From DASYFG01 sp036498565 (GTDB taxonomy: Bacteria; Bacillota; Bacilli; Lactobacillales; Lactobacillaceae), in NCBI GenBank assembly GCA_036498565.1, contig DASYFG010000003.1:270309-334308 (forward strand): a DNA stretch of 64,000 nucleotides, written 5' to 3'. The first letter of the stretch is position 1; every line of letters begins with the position of its first letter. The notes below the pieces were generated by a model. It was not told the origin of the DNA, searched no databases, and worked only from the letters and a program-made list of their open reading frames with translations. Shown here piece by piece: positions 51,119 to 59,722 of the stretch. A program made the translations under genes and the position numbers.

Positions 51119-51817
51119 ATGAAATTAAAAATTTTTGGTGAAGTATTTGGGACTGCGTTGGTCATTTACTTTGGTACAGGAACTGGCCTGTTTGGCGGGC
51201 CGTATGCCGATTTGGCGAGTGTTTCGCTTGGTTGGGGATTAGCGCTTGCGATTTTGGTTTACACTTTTGGACCGCTTTCTGGTGCGCATTTTAATCCGGC
51301 CGTGACGTTGACGATGTTTTTGACCAAACGCATGCCTGGTGGTGAAGCACTTATCTATGTTGCTTCGCAGTTGGTTGGTGGTTTGTTAGGCGAATTGTTT
51401 GTCGTTTGGACGTACAAATCAGTTTTGGCTCATACCGGCAAAAGCTGGGCGAGTGAAGTGGCGGCCAATCATTTGAGCGGGACGGTTTTTCCGGATATTT
51501 CAGTGCCAGTCGCTTTTGCCACGGAAGTTTTGTTGACGGTGTTCTTGTTGACTGCGGTTTTGGTCATCAACAATCCGCATACCAATGTTAACGCTGGGCA
51601 AGCGGCAATTATTGTCGGCTTTACGATCTTTGTTTTGGTGATTGTCGGCGGTCATTTGACGGGGGCTTCAATGAACCCAGTCCGTTCATTGTGGCCGGCG
51701 GTCTTTGCCGGTGGGTTAGGTTTGTCGCAACTTTGGCTCTACATCACCGCGCCATTAGTGGGTGCAGTAATTGCCACCGTCATTGACAAAACCATTCTGC
51801 CAGCGCACGAAGGTTAA
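51119..51817 (+). CDS. glpF: MIP-family glycerol/water channel
   Basis: 232 aa with six membrane helices and two half-helix loops. Loop 1 is SGAHFNPAVTLT with a normal NPA. Loop 2 is GASMNPVRSLWPAVF, where NPA has become NPV, still followed by the conserved Arg. Operon position (five bases after tpiA2, following GGAAGG) indicates glycerol uptake, though the short sequence and Arg context also resemble aquaporin-type channels. Last gene of the glycerol operon. Confidence 0.85.
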   Translation: MKLKIFGEVFGTALVIYFGTGTGLFGGPYADLASVSLGWGLALAILVYTFGPLSGAHFNPAVTLTMFLTKRMPGGEALIYVASQLVGGLLGELFVVWTYKSVLAHTGKSWASEVAANHLSGTVFPDISVPVAFATEVLLTVFLLTAVLVINNPHTNVNAGQAAIIVGFTIFVLVIVGGHLTGASMNPVRSLWPAVFAGGLGLSQLWLYITAPLVGAVIATVIDKTILPAHEG

Positions 51818-51875
51818 TTTAACAAATGAAGCAACCAACATTTGAATGCAAGCACTTTCACGGAATTTCAAACAG

Positions 51876-51884
51876 TGCTATAAT
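51876..51884 (+). promoter_or_regulatory. gap extended -10 promoter
   Basis: TGC-TATAAT, the same extended -10 as at eno; TTTCAC 17 bp upstream is a weak -35. Confidence 0.6.
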
Positions 51885-51931
51885 ATAGATGTTGGTAATA
51901 AACCAAAGAAAATAATTGGAGGATCTTACAC

Positions 51932-52960
51932 ATGACTGTGAAGATTGGTATTAACGGTTTCGGTCGTATCGGACGTTTGGCTTTCCGTCGTATTTTGGAA
52001 TTGGCTGACACAGCTTCAGACATCGAAGTTGTAGCGATCAACGACTTGACATCACCTGAAATGTTGGCGTACTTGTTGAAGTACGACTCAATTCACGGCA
52101 ACTTGAAGGCTGAAGTTTCTTCAGACGAAACAGGTATTATCGTTGACGGTAAGCACTACACTGTTTATGCAGAACGTAACGCTGCTGACTTGAAGTGGGT
52201 TGAAAACGACGGTGTTGAATACGTATTGGAAGCTACTGGTTTCTACGCATCATCAGAAAAGTCACAAGCTCACTTGGACGCCGGTGTTAAGAAGGTTTTG
52301 GTTTCAGCGCCAGCTGGAAGCGACGTTCCTACAGTTGTTTACGGGGTTAACCAAGACATTTTGAAGGCAGACGACCGTATCGTTTCTGCTGGAAGCTGCA
52401 CGACGAACTCATTGGCACCAATGGCTAACGTTTTGAACACAGAATTCGGTGTTAAGACAGGTTACATGTTGACAGTTCACGCTTACACAGCTTCACAAAG
52501 CTTGCAAGATGGTCCTAAGACATCAAAGTTCTCAGCACGTCAAGCTAACCGTGACGCTGCTTCTAACTCATTGCCACACTCATCAGGTGCAGCCAAGGCT
52601 ATTGGTTTGGTTATCCCTGAATTGGACGGTAAGTTGACAGGTTCAGCTGTTCGTGTGCCTGTTCCATCAGGTTCTTTGACAGCTTTGACAGCCGTTTTGA
52701 GCAAGGATGTTACAGTTGAAGAAGTGAACGCTGCAATGAAGAAGTACGAAACACCATCATTCGGTTACAACGGTGACGGTTTGGTTTCATCAGACATCAT
52801 TGGCGACACACACGGAACAGTCTTTGACCCAACGCAAACTGAAATCACAAACGGTGACGGTGCGCAATTGGTTAAGGTTGCCGCATGGTACGACAACGAA
52901 TACGGTTTCACATCAAACATGATCCGTACATTGTTGCACTTCGCTGAATTGGAAGCTTAA
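51932..52960 (+). CDS. gap: Glyceraldehyde-3-phosphate dehydrogenase (NAD)
   Basis: 342 aa. NAD motif INGFGRIGRLAFRRI; catalytic Cys in SAGSCTTNSLAP with His in LTVHAYTASQ; C-terminal WYDNEYGFTSNM. Very strong codon bias marks an abundant enzyme. TTGGAGG precedes the ATG. It is monocistronic: no gapR, pgk or tpi beside it, unlike the classic Firmicutes gap operon. Confidence 0.97.
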   Translation: MTVKIGINGFGRIGRLAFRRILELADTASDIEVVAINDLTSPEMLAYLLKYDSIHGNLKAEVSSDETGIIVDGKHYTVYAERNAADLKWVENDGVEYVLEATGFYASSEKSQAHLDAGVKKVLVSAPAGSDVPTVVYGVNQDILKADDRIVSAGSCTTNSLAPMANVLNTEFGVKTGYMLTVHAYTASQSLQDGPKTSKFSARQANRDAASNSLPHSSGAAKAIGLVIPELDGKLTGSAVRVPVPSGSLTALTAVLSKDVTVEEVNAAMKKYETPSFGYNGDGLVSSDIIGDTHGTVFDPTQTEITNGDGAQLVKVAAWYDNEYGFTSNMIRTLLHFAELEA

Positions 52961-52969
52961 GCAACTTCT

Positions 52970-53000
52970 TAAAAAGCCCCCTTATTGGTGGGCTTTTTTT
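52970..53000 (+). terminator. Terminator after gap
   Basis: AAAGCCC...GGGCTTT stem around a short loop with a seven-T tail. Confidence 0.85.
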
Positions 53001-53084
53001 GTGCGAAAAAGTAAATCGTACGGCGCGAACGTGGGTTCGTATGTTATAATAAATGCTTAGATTACACAAGAAAAAGGTGCGAAC

Positions 53085-55322
53085 ATGACAGTTGAAGATT
53101 TAGTGGCCGGCATGAATGAACGACAGGCCGAGGCGGTACAAACGACCAAAGGACCGTTGTTGATTATGGCCGGTGCCGGTTCAGGAAAAACACGTGTTTT
53201 GACGCATCGTGTCGCGCATTTGATTAATGATTTGAATGTGTTTCCTTGGCGCATTTTAGCGATTACGTTTACCAACAAAGCGGCGCGCGAAATGCGCGAA
53301 CGAATTGCCAAACTAGTGGATGAAGAAGTGGCTAGCCAAATTTGGGTGTCGACTTTTCATGCTTTGGCAGTACGGATTTTGCGTCGTGACGGGGAAGCGA
53401 TTGGTTTGGGGCGGAATTTTTCAATTATTGACACGAGCGCACAGCGGACTTTGATGAAGCGGGTGTTGAATGATTTGAATTTGAGCAGTGATCAATTTGA
53501 ACCGCGGATGGTTTTGGGCACAATTTCCAATGCCAAAAACGCGATGCTCACGCCAAGTGAGTACACCAAACAAGCCGCCACGCCGTACGAAGAAGCGGTA
53601 GCAGAAGTTTATGCGGCGTACCAAGCTGAATTAAAGCGCGCCCAATCAGTCGATTTTGATGACTTGATTATGTTGACGATTGATTTGTTCAAAAATGCGC
53701 CGGACGTGTTGGCACGCTACCAAAAACAATTTGAATACTTGCACGTGGATGAATATCAAGACACCAACGATGCGCAATATACGATTGTGAATTTGCTGGC
53801 GCAGGGATCGCGGAATTTGGCCGTGGTCGGGGATGCAGATCAGTCAATTTACGGTTGGCGTGGTGCTAACATGAACAACATTTTGAACTTTGAAAAAGAT
53901 TATCCGGACGCGCATGTCGTGATGTTGGAGCAAAATTATCGTTCAACGCAAACAATTTTGAATGCGGCGAATGCCGTGATTGCCAATAACCAAGAACGGC
54001 GCGATAAAAATTTGTGGACGGATAACGGTGCCGGCGAAAAAATCACCTACTACCGCGCCCAAACAGAAAAAGATGAAGCGCAATATGTCATGAGTGAAAT
54101 TCAACGTTTGCGCCGCGAAAAGAACTTGGGCTACGGGGATTTTGCGGTTTTGTACCGGACCAATGCGCAATCGCGTGGAATTGAAGAAGGTTTGATGAAA
54201 GCCAACATGCCGTACACGATGGTCGGCGGCCGGAAATTCTTTGAGCGTAAGGAAATTTTGGATATTTTGGCATACATGCAATTGATTGCTAATCCAAATG
54301 ATAATGCGAGTTTTGAGCGAATTGTCAATGAACCAAAGCGCGGAATTGGTGCGACAACGATTAACAAGTTGCGTGATTTTTCAAATCGCATGGATTGGTC
54401 GTATTTGACGGCGGTTGATAACATTGAATTAGCCGTTGAAATCGCGCCAAAAACAGCCACTAAGTTGATTGAGTTTGCCGATATGATTCATACTTTGGCA
54501 CAGCAGGCGGAATTTTTGAACGTGACGGAAGTGGCGGAAGCGGCGATGGATCGTAGTGGTTATCGCAAAATGTACACCGAACAAAACACACCTGAAGCAC
54601 AAGATCGCGTCCAGAACTTGGAAGAATTTTTGTCAGTAACCAAAGAATTTGATGCGCGTTATGATGCGGATGCTGAAGATGCAGTTAGTCCGATGACCGA
54701 CTTTTTGGGGTCAACGGCGCTGATGAGCGATTTGGATGACTTTGAAGAAGGCGACGGCGCCATTACGTTGATGACGTTGCACGCTGCCAAAGGTTTGGAA
54801 TTCCCGATTGTCTTTATGGTTGGGCTGGAAGAGGGGATTTTCCCGTTGAGTCGCTCGGCGCAAGATGAAGGGCAGTTGGAAGAAGAACGGCGTTTGGCTT
54901 ATGTCGGCATTACGCGGGCGATGGAAAAGTTGTATTTGTTGAATGCTTGGAGCCGTTTGTTGTACGGACGCACGCAGGCGAATTTGCCATCACGCTTTAT
55001 TGATGAAATTGATGCGAGTTTGCTCGAAACACAAGCTAATGCGGCGACGACCACGTTGGATCGACGTTTGCCATTCGATCGACCAAAAACAAGTAGCTTG
55101 CCACCACGCGCAACGCCAGTCACGAAAACAACAGCCGGCAATAGTGGTGCGGCGGGCGTTACGTGGACCGCAGGCGATAAGGCCGTTCACAAAAAATGGG
55201 GTGTCGGCACGGTAATCAGCGTGTCAGGCACGGCGCAAGATCAAGAATTAAAAGTTGCCTTCCCAGCACCGACGGGCGTCAAGCAGTTGTTGGCGGCATT
55301 TGCGCCGATTGAAAAAGGATAA
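53085..55322 (+). CDS. pcrA: ATP-dependent DNA helicase PcrA
   Basis: A 745-aa SF1A 3'-5' helicase for repair and replication restart. Motifs: QAEAVQTTKGPLLIMAGAGSGKT, AITFTNKAAREMRER, DEYQDTNDAQY, VGDADQSIYGWRGA, TLHAAKGLEFPIVF and VGITRAMEKLYLL. The PcrA C-terminal Tudor-like end (WTAGDKAVHKKWGVGTVISV) binds RNA polymerase in relatives. TATAAT (53045-53050) and AAAAAGGTG precede the ATG. In Firmicutes it is usually followed directly by ligA; here two small genes intervene. Confidence 0.96.
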   Translation: MTVEDLVAGMNERQAEAVQTTKGPLLIMAGAGSGKTRVLTHRVAHLINDLNVFPWRILAITFTNKAAREMRERIAKLVDEEVASQIWVSTFHALAVRILRRDGEAIGLGRNFSIIDTSAQRTLMKRVLNDLNLSSDQFEPRMVLGTISNAKNAMLTPSEYTKQAATPYEEAVAEVYAAYQAELKRAQSVDFDDLIMLTIDLFKNAPDVLARYQKQFEYLHVDEYQDTNDAQYTIVNLLAQGSRNLAVVGDADQSIYGWRGANMNNILNFEKDYPDAHVVMLEQNYRSTQTILNAANAVIANNQERRDKNLWTDNGAGEKITYYRAQTEKDEAQYVMSEIQRLRREKNLGYGDFAVLYRTNAQSRGIEEGLMKANMPYTMVGGRKFFERKEILDILAYMQLIANPNDNASFERIVNEPKRGIGATTINKLRDFSNRMDWSYLTAVDNIELAVEIAPKTATKLIEFADMIHTLAQQAEFLNVTEVAEAAMDRSGYRKMYTEQNTPEAQDRVQNLEEFLSVTKEFDARYDADAEDAVSPMTDFLGSTALMSDLDDFEEGDGAITLMTLHAAKGLEFPIVFMVGLEEGIFPLSRSAQDEGQLEEERRLAYVGITRAMEKLYLLNAWSRLLYGRTQANLPSRFIDEIDASLLETQANAATTTLDRRLPFDRPKTSSLPPRATPVTKTTAGNSGAAGVTWTAGDKAVHKKWGVGTVISVSGTAQDQELKVAFPAPTGVKQLLAAFAPIEKG

Positions 55323-55327
55323 GAAAC

Positions 55328-55816
55328 ATGACGGAATTGGTGGTTATTCGTGGCAACTCGGCGAGTGGCAAAACAAGTTTGGCAAAGTTAGTGCAGGCAA
55401 AAATTCCTGCCAGTTTATTAGTGAGTCAAGATGTTTTGCGAATCGACATGTTGCAGGTCAAAGATCGACCACAAAATTTAGCCATTCCTTTAATTCAACA
55501 AACGGTTTTGTTTGGAATTGATCGAGTTGATGTGGTCATTTTGGAAGGGATTTTACGCCGCGATGTATACGGCGATATGTTAACTGAACTAGGCGAAAAA
55601 TTTTCACGAGTAGCTGTCTATTATTTGGATGTTCCACTCCAAACAACGCTGGCACGTCATGCACAACGACCAGAAGCCGCGAAATTTTCGGCGGATCATT
55701 TGATTGACTGGTATCGTCCACATGATCAATTATCCTTGCAAAATGAAACGAACTTTGATGAAAGCTGGTCATTGAATCAAATGGCAGCACATATTCTGCA
55801 AGCGCTAAAAAGCTAA
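55328..55816 (+). CDS. P-loop kinase-like protein (zeta/AAA_33 type)
   Basis: 162 aa. Walker A is VIRGNSASGKTSLAKL; VVILEGILRRDVY is a likely Walker B/substrate region; later YYLDVPLQTTLARHAQRP gives Arg residues of a lid. It fits small-molecule kinases of the AAA_33/zeta-like group; the substrate is unknown and no antitoxin gene is adjacent, so a toxin role is not supported. Five bases after pcrA, sharing its transcript; a terminator follows. Confidence 0.75.
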   Translation: MTELVVIRGNSASGKTSLAKLVQAKIPASLLVSQDVLRIDMLQVKDRPQNLAIPLIQQTVLFGIDRVDVVILEGILRRDVYGDMLTELGEKFSRVAVYYLDVPLQTTLARHAQRPEAAKFSADHLIDWYRPHDQLSLQNETNFDESWSLNQMAAHILQALKS

Positions 55817-55836
55817 CCGATGCGGTTAGCTTTTTT
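55807..55836 (+). terminator. Terminator after the P-loop kinase gene
   Basis: AAGCTAACC-GATGC-GGTTAGCTT with T-run. Confidence 0.88.
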
Positions 55837-55893
55837 CTTAATCTATGTGTTTTAAACATTTGTTATAATAGAAACAACACGGGGGATGACAAT

Positions 55894-56340
55894 ATGGCAT
55901 ACGAACAAATTTGGACAGCGTTTAATCAAGAATTTCCGCAATATGCAAATGCGGCGCGTGAGGCTTGGCAGTTTGGGGTGGATCCGGATTTGCTGGCGCA
56001 ACTAGTGGTGAGCGGTGAGAAGACCGCCACTTCGAGCTATTTTGCAGAGTATATGCATGAGCGCGAAGCAGTTCCTTCAGTGGGAGAAATTAATTTGATT
56101 TTGGGTGCGCAAAATCAACCTAAAGTCATCACCATTAATACCAAAGTCGTTTTGCAGCCTTATGCAAAAGTTGACGAAGAAATTGGTTATTTAGAAGGGG
56201 AAGGGACGCGTGATTTAGCCTATTGGCGCGCGGTTCATGAACCGTTTTTCACCGAAGTGGCGCAATCAATTGGCAAAACATTTTCGCCAGATGATTTGAT
56301 TGTGACGGAATTTTTTGAAGTTTTGAAAGTATTATCATGA
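55894..56340 (+). CDS. ASCH-domain protein
   Basis: 148 aa. The ASCH signature G-x-K-x-A(T) appears as VVSGEKTATSSYF, and the C-terminal part (YLEGEGTRDLAYWRAVHEPFF, VTEFFEVL) is typical of the bacterial ASCH group with RNA-binding or ribonuclease/amidohydrolase activity in relatives. Function here unknown. TATAAT (55863-55868) and GGGGGATGAC precede the ATG. Its stop overlaps the ligA start by four bases. Confidence 0.85.
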   Translation: MAYEQIWTAFNQEFPQYANAAREAWQFGVDPDLLAQLVVSGEKTATSSYFAEYMHEREAVPSVGEINLILGAQNQPKVITINTKVVLQPYAKVDEEIGYLEGEGTRDLAYWRAVHEPFFTEVAQSIGKTFSPDDLIVTEFFEVLKVLS

Positions 56341-58364
56341 CAGACACAACGGAAATTAACAATTTAACGGCTGCCCAAGCGCAGCAAGAAATCACGCAAT
56401 TGCAAAAAGATTTGACGCAATACGGGATTGAATATTACGAGCAAGACGCACCGACGGTCGAAGACCACGTTTATGACGCGCTTTATGCGCGTTTGGTGGC
56501 TTTGGAGGCGGCTTTTCCGCAATTCGTCACGCCTGATTCACCCACGCAACGCGTCGGCGGCGCAAGTACGAAGTCCGAACTGGCCAAAGTCGTGCACCCC
56601 GTGCAAATGTTGTCTTTGGGCGATGTATTTAGTTTGGCAGAACTCGAAGCTTGGGATGCACGCGTGACTAAAGATCTGACGGTGCAAGCGGCGTATAATC
56701 TGGAACTCAAAATTGATGGTTTAGCAGTCGCGCTAGATTACGAAAACGGCAAATTAGTCCAAGCGTCAACGCGCGGCGATGGATTTGTCGGCGAAGACGT
56801 CACGGCAAACGTGCGGACAATCAAAGCCATTCCACAAACTCTAAACGAACCACTCACGTTAGAAGTTCGGGGCGAAATCTACATGCCAAAAGCAAGTTTT
56901 GCGCGTTTGAACGAACAGCGCGAAGAGCAAGGACAGCCACCGTTTGCCAATCCACGCAACGCCGCGGCGGGTTCATTGCGCCAACTCGATGCCAAAGTCA
57001 CACGGCAGCGTGAGTTGGCGGCGTTCATTTATTCGACGGCGGCTACGGATTTGTTAGGCGTGCAAACACAAAGTGAATTGTTAGCGCGTTTTGCGGAGTT
57101 GGGTTTGCCGGTCAATCCGTCTAATCGCGTGATTGCCACGATGGCTGAAATTGACGACTACATTGCTGAATTTGCAGCGCAACGTGATGCGTTGCCATAC
57201 GGCATTGACGGCGTGGTGGTTAAAGTCAACGATTTTGATCAGCAATTAGATTTAGGCAACACGGTCAAAATTCCGCGCTGGGCCATTGCCTATAAATTTC
57301 CACCAGAAGAAGCGCAAACACAACTGCTCGACATTGAATGGACAGTTGGTCGAACGGGGGCAGTGACACCAACGGCGGTGATGACGCCGGTTTTGTTAGC
57401 GGGCACGACCGTGCAGCGCGCTAGTTTGCACAACCCGGATTATTTGCAGGAAAAAGATGTGCGCATCGGCGACACGGTGACGTTGCACAAAGCTGGTGAC
57501 ATTATCCCAGAAATTGGCCAAGTCATCCTCAGCAAACGTCCCGCTGACGCGCCTGTTTACGAAATTCCTACCTATTGTCCGGCGTGTGGCAGCGAATTGG
57601 TGCACGTTGACGGCGAAGTGGCTTTGCGTTGTATCAATCCATTCTGTGCGGCACAAATTCAGGAAGGTTTGACGCATTTTGCGAGTCGCAATGCCATGAA
57701 CATTGATGGTTTGGGGCCGCGTATGATTGGCGCTTTGCTGAAAGCGGATTTGATTCATGAAGTGGCGGATTTGTATCGTTTGGAACAAGCGCAGTTATTA
57801 GCTTTGGACAAAGTCCAAGAAAAATCGGCGACGAATTTATATAACGCCATTCAAGCTTCCAAAGAAAATTCACTTGAGCGCTTGTTATTTGGTCTTGGCA
57901 TTCGTGGTGTAGGCGCCAAAGCCGCACAATTGATCGCGGCCAAATTCCATGATTTGGCAACGATTGCCCAAACGACGGCTGAACAAATTGCAGAAATTGA
58001 TGGCATTGGATTGGTGATTGGCCATGCGGTGGAACAATACTTCAGCACGCCGCAAGCACAGACTTTGGTCAGTGAATTAGCCGAATTAGGCGTTAACACC
58101 ACGTACATCACGCGCCAAGTCATCAGCGAAAATCCATTTTTCACTGGTAAAAAAGTTGTTTTAACTGGTAAACTAGAATTATTCAGTCGTCCCCAAGCCA
58201 AAGAATGGCTCGAAACACACGGCGCCACGGTTGTGGGTTCCGTTTCGGCCAAAACCGATTTGCTCATCGCTGGAGCTGACGCCGGTAGCAAATTAGAAAA
58301 GGCGCAACAACTTGATGTTGAAGTGTGGGACGAAGCACGTTTTGCCGCAGCGATGGCGGAATAG
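56337..58364 (+). CDS. ligA: NAD-dependent DNA ligase
   Basis: 675 aa; seals nicks using NAD. Domain Ia at the N-terminus; catalytic Lys in LELKIDGLAVAL; four zinc Cys in YCPACGSELV and RCINPFCAAQ; helix-hairpin-helix region IRGVGAKAAQLIA; BRCT domain from about residue 598 (NPFFTGKKVVLTGKLE). Length is normal. The start overlaps the ASCH gene, so it depends on that transcript. The camS-like gene follows. Confidence 0.97.
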   Translation: MTDTTEINNLTAAQAQQEITQLQKDLTQYGIEYYEQDAPTVEDHVYDALYARLVALEAAFPQFVTPDSPTQRVGGASTKSELAKVVHPVQMLSLGDVFSLAELEAWDARVTKDLTVQAAYNLELKIDGLAVALDYENGKLVQASTRGDGFVGEDVTANVRTIKAIPQTLNEPLTLEVRGEIYMPKASFARLNEQREEQGQPPFANPRNAAAGSLRQLDAKVTRQRELAAFIYSTAATDLLGVQTQSELLARFAELGLPVNPSNRVIATMAEIDDYIAEFAAQRDALPYGIDGVVVKVNDFDQQLDLGNTVKIPRWAIAYKFPPEEAQTQLLDIEWTVGRTGAVTPTAVMTPVLLAGTTVQRASLHNPDYLQEKDVRIGDTVTLHKAGDIIPEIGQVILSKRPADAPVYEIPTYCPACGSELVHVDGEVALRCINPFCAAQIQEGLTHFASRNAMNIDGLGPRMIGALLKADLIHEVADLYRLEQAQLLALDKVQEKSATNLYNAIQASKENSLERLLFGLGIRGVGAKAAQLIAAKFHDLATIAQTTAEQIAEIDGIGLVIGHAVEQYFSTPQAQTLVSELAELGVNTTYITRQVISENPFFTGKKVVLTGKLELFSRPQAKEWLETHGATVVGSVSAKTDLLIAGADAGSKLEKAQQLDVEVWDEARFAAAMAE

Positions 58365-58402
58365 AAAGGATCAGATAGGCGCAAGTTTATCGACTAAAAA
58401 AT

Positions 58403-59536
58403 ATGAAACTCAACTTTAGAGGGTTTGCAGTGCTGGCCGCCATTGTGCTGGTGGCTGCAATTGGGCTACTTTATTTTTTCAACGCAAATCGCGTGTCGCC
58501 AACCACCAAACAAACGACGGGGATTCAAATCGCCAGCGCGGAAAAAGGCGATTACCAAACTGTCATTAAAAACGGGCGGTATTTGACGAGTGCTGCGCGG
58601 GGAATTGCAGCTGGTTCAGAACAAAATGCCTTGGACACCAAGCATTTTGAAGACGGCTTGCTGGATTTGTCAAAGGAAACTTTCAGCACGAAGGATTATA
58701 TTTTCCAAGAAGGCCAATATCTCTCAACCGATACGGTGACCAGCTGGTTGGAACGTTCTTCTGACGATAAAAACGGCTTGAATCCGCCCGATAACAAAAA
58801 ATATGACGACTCGCGTAACCCAGTTTACATTCAAAGTATTAGTGAACAAGATTTTATGACGCAAAGTGGCAAAAGCCTTAAACTTTCTGGGATGACAATT
58901 GGTCTGGCGATGAACACGCAAGACAGTTACCAAAAAGTGCAGTACGGCGCGACTTATACGCAAGATATTGATCACGCAGCGATGGTTGCTTACGGTCAAG
59001 AAGCGGCCAAAAAAATCATTCAACGTTTGCGCGCAGATAAAAAAATCGGCGACAATACCAAAATCATGGTCGCCATGTACGCCAATGCGCCTAGCGATTC
59101 GTTGGCGGGCGGTGATTTCTACTCATACGCTGTCAGCGACCACGGCAACACGTTGGGCAGTTGGCAAAATTTGAATTGGACACGCTTAGTTTTGCCAAAA
59201 GCAGCGACCGATACGTCAAGTTTGGGCGATTCAACCGACACAGCTTTTACTAACTTCAAAAACGAAGTGCAAAACTTCTTCCCAAACATCGCGGGTGCTA
59301 CGGCCGAAGCAGAGTTCCGTGATAATTCGCTTTACAGCATGACGATTAACGTCACCACGCAGTTCTATTCACAAACAGAAATTGATGCGTTTACGACCTT
59401 TGTCGGGACCGCGGCCACCAAATATTTGCCGCGTAACGTCCCAATTCAAGTCAAAGTCCAAACGGCAAGTGACATGCAAGCCATTCTGCTCCGTGCGCGC
59501 GGTGAGAATAACTTTGTGACAACTGTTTTGAAATAA
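58403..59536 (+). CDS. CamS-family protein without a lipobox
   Basis: 377 aa, related to CamS (the lipoprotein precursor of staphylococcal sex pheromone) and to the gene that follows ligA in Bacillus (YerH). The CamS core is visible in YLTSAARGIAAGSEQNALDT, VYIQSISEQDFM and VAMYANAPSDSLAGG. Unlike usual CamS, the N-terminal hydrophobic segment (FRGFAVLAAIVLVAAIGLLYFF) contains no Cys, so it should stay membrane-anchored and release no pheromone. No Shine-Dalgarno is close to the ATG; AAAGGA lies 32 bases upstream. Confidence 0.78.
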   Translation: MKLNFRGFAVLAAIVLVAAIGLLYFFNANRVSPTTKQTTGIQIASAEKGDYQTVIKNGRYLTSAARGIAAGSEQNALDTKHFEDGLLDLSKETFSTKDYIFQEGQYLSTDTVTSWLERSSDDKNGLNPPDNKKYDDSRNPVYIQSISEQDFMTQSGKSLKLSGMTIGLAMNTQDSYQKVQYGATYTQDIDHAAMVAYGQEAAKKIIQRLRADKKIGDNTKIMVAMYANAPSDSLAGGDFYSYAVSDHGNTLGSWQNLNWTRLVLPKAATDTSSLGDSTDTAFTNFKNEVQNFFPNIAGATAEAEFRDNSLYSMTINVTTQFYSQTEIDAFTTFVGTAATKYLPRNVPIQVKVQTASDMQAILLRARGENNFVTTVLK

Positions 59537-59539
59537 CCG

Positions 59540-59565
59540 CAAAAGCAAGCGTGCGCTTGCTTTTT
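59540..59565 (+). terminator. Terminator after the camS-like gene
   Basis: AAGCAAGC-GTGC-GCTTGCTT with T-run. Confidence 0.88.
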
Positions 59566-59624
59566 CTTTGGAAAATACTTGCATTCAAACGTGCCGTCCT
59601 GTAACATGTAAGATGCAATAAAAG

Positions 59625-59685
59625 CGCAAACGGTTACATGGATTTGCGATTTAATTTTACAAGATACCTAAAAAAGTGGTATTAT
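59625..59685 (+). promoter_or_regulatory. pox promoter with upstream cre
   Basis: cre CGCAAACGGTTACA (59625-59638); TTTACA (59656-59661), 18 bp, extended -10 TGG-TATTAT (59677-59685). With cre upstream of the -35, CcpA activation is as likely as repression. Confidence 0.6.
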
Positions 59686-59722
59686 TGAGCTAATAAAACA
59701 ACACAGATGGAGACTTTATCTA

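Noticed and set aside
51847..51860. TGCAAGCACTTTCA before gap as a cre site
   Set aside because: It lacks the central CG of the cre consensus; too weak to list.
55328..55816. P-loop protein as a zeta-type toxin
   Set aside because: No antitoxin gene adjoins it and it is embedded in a housekeeping run; a general kinase label is safer.
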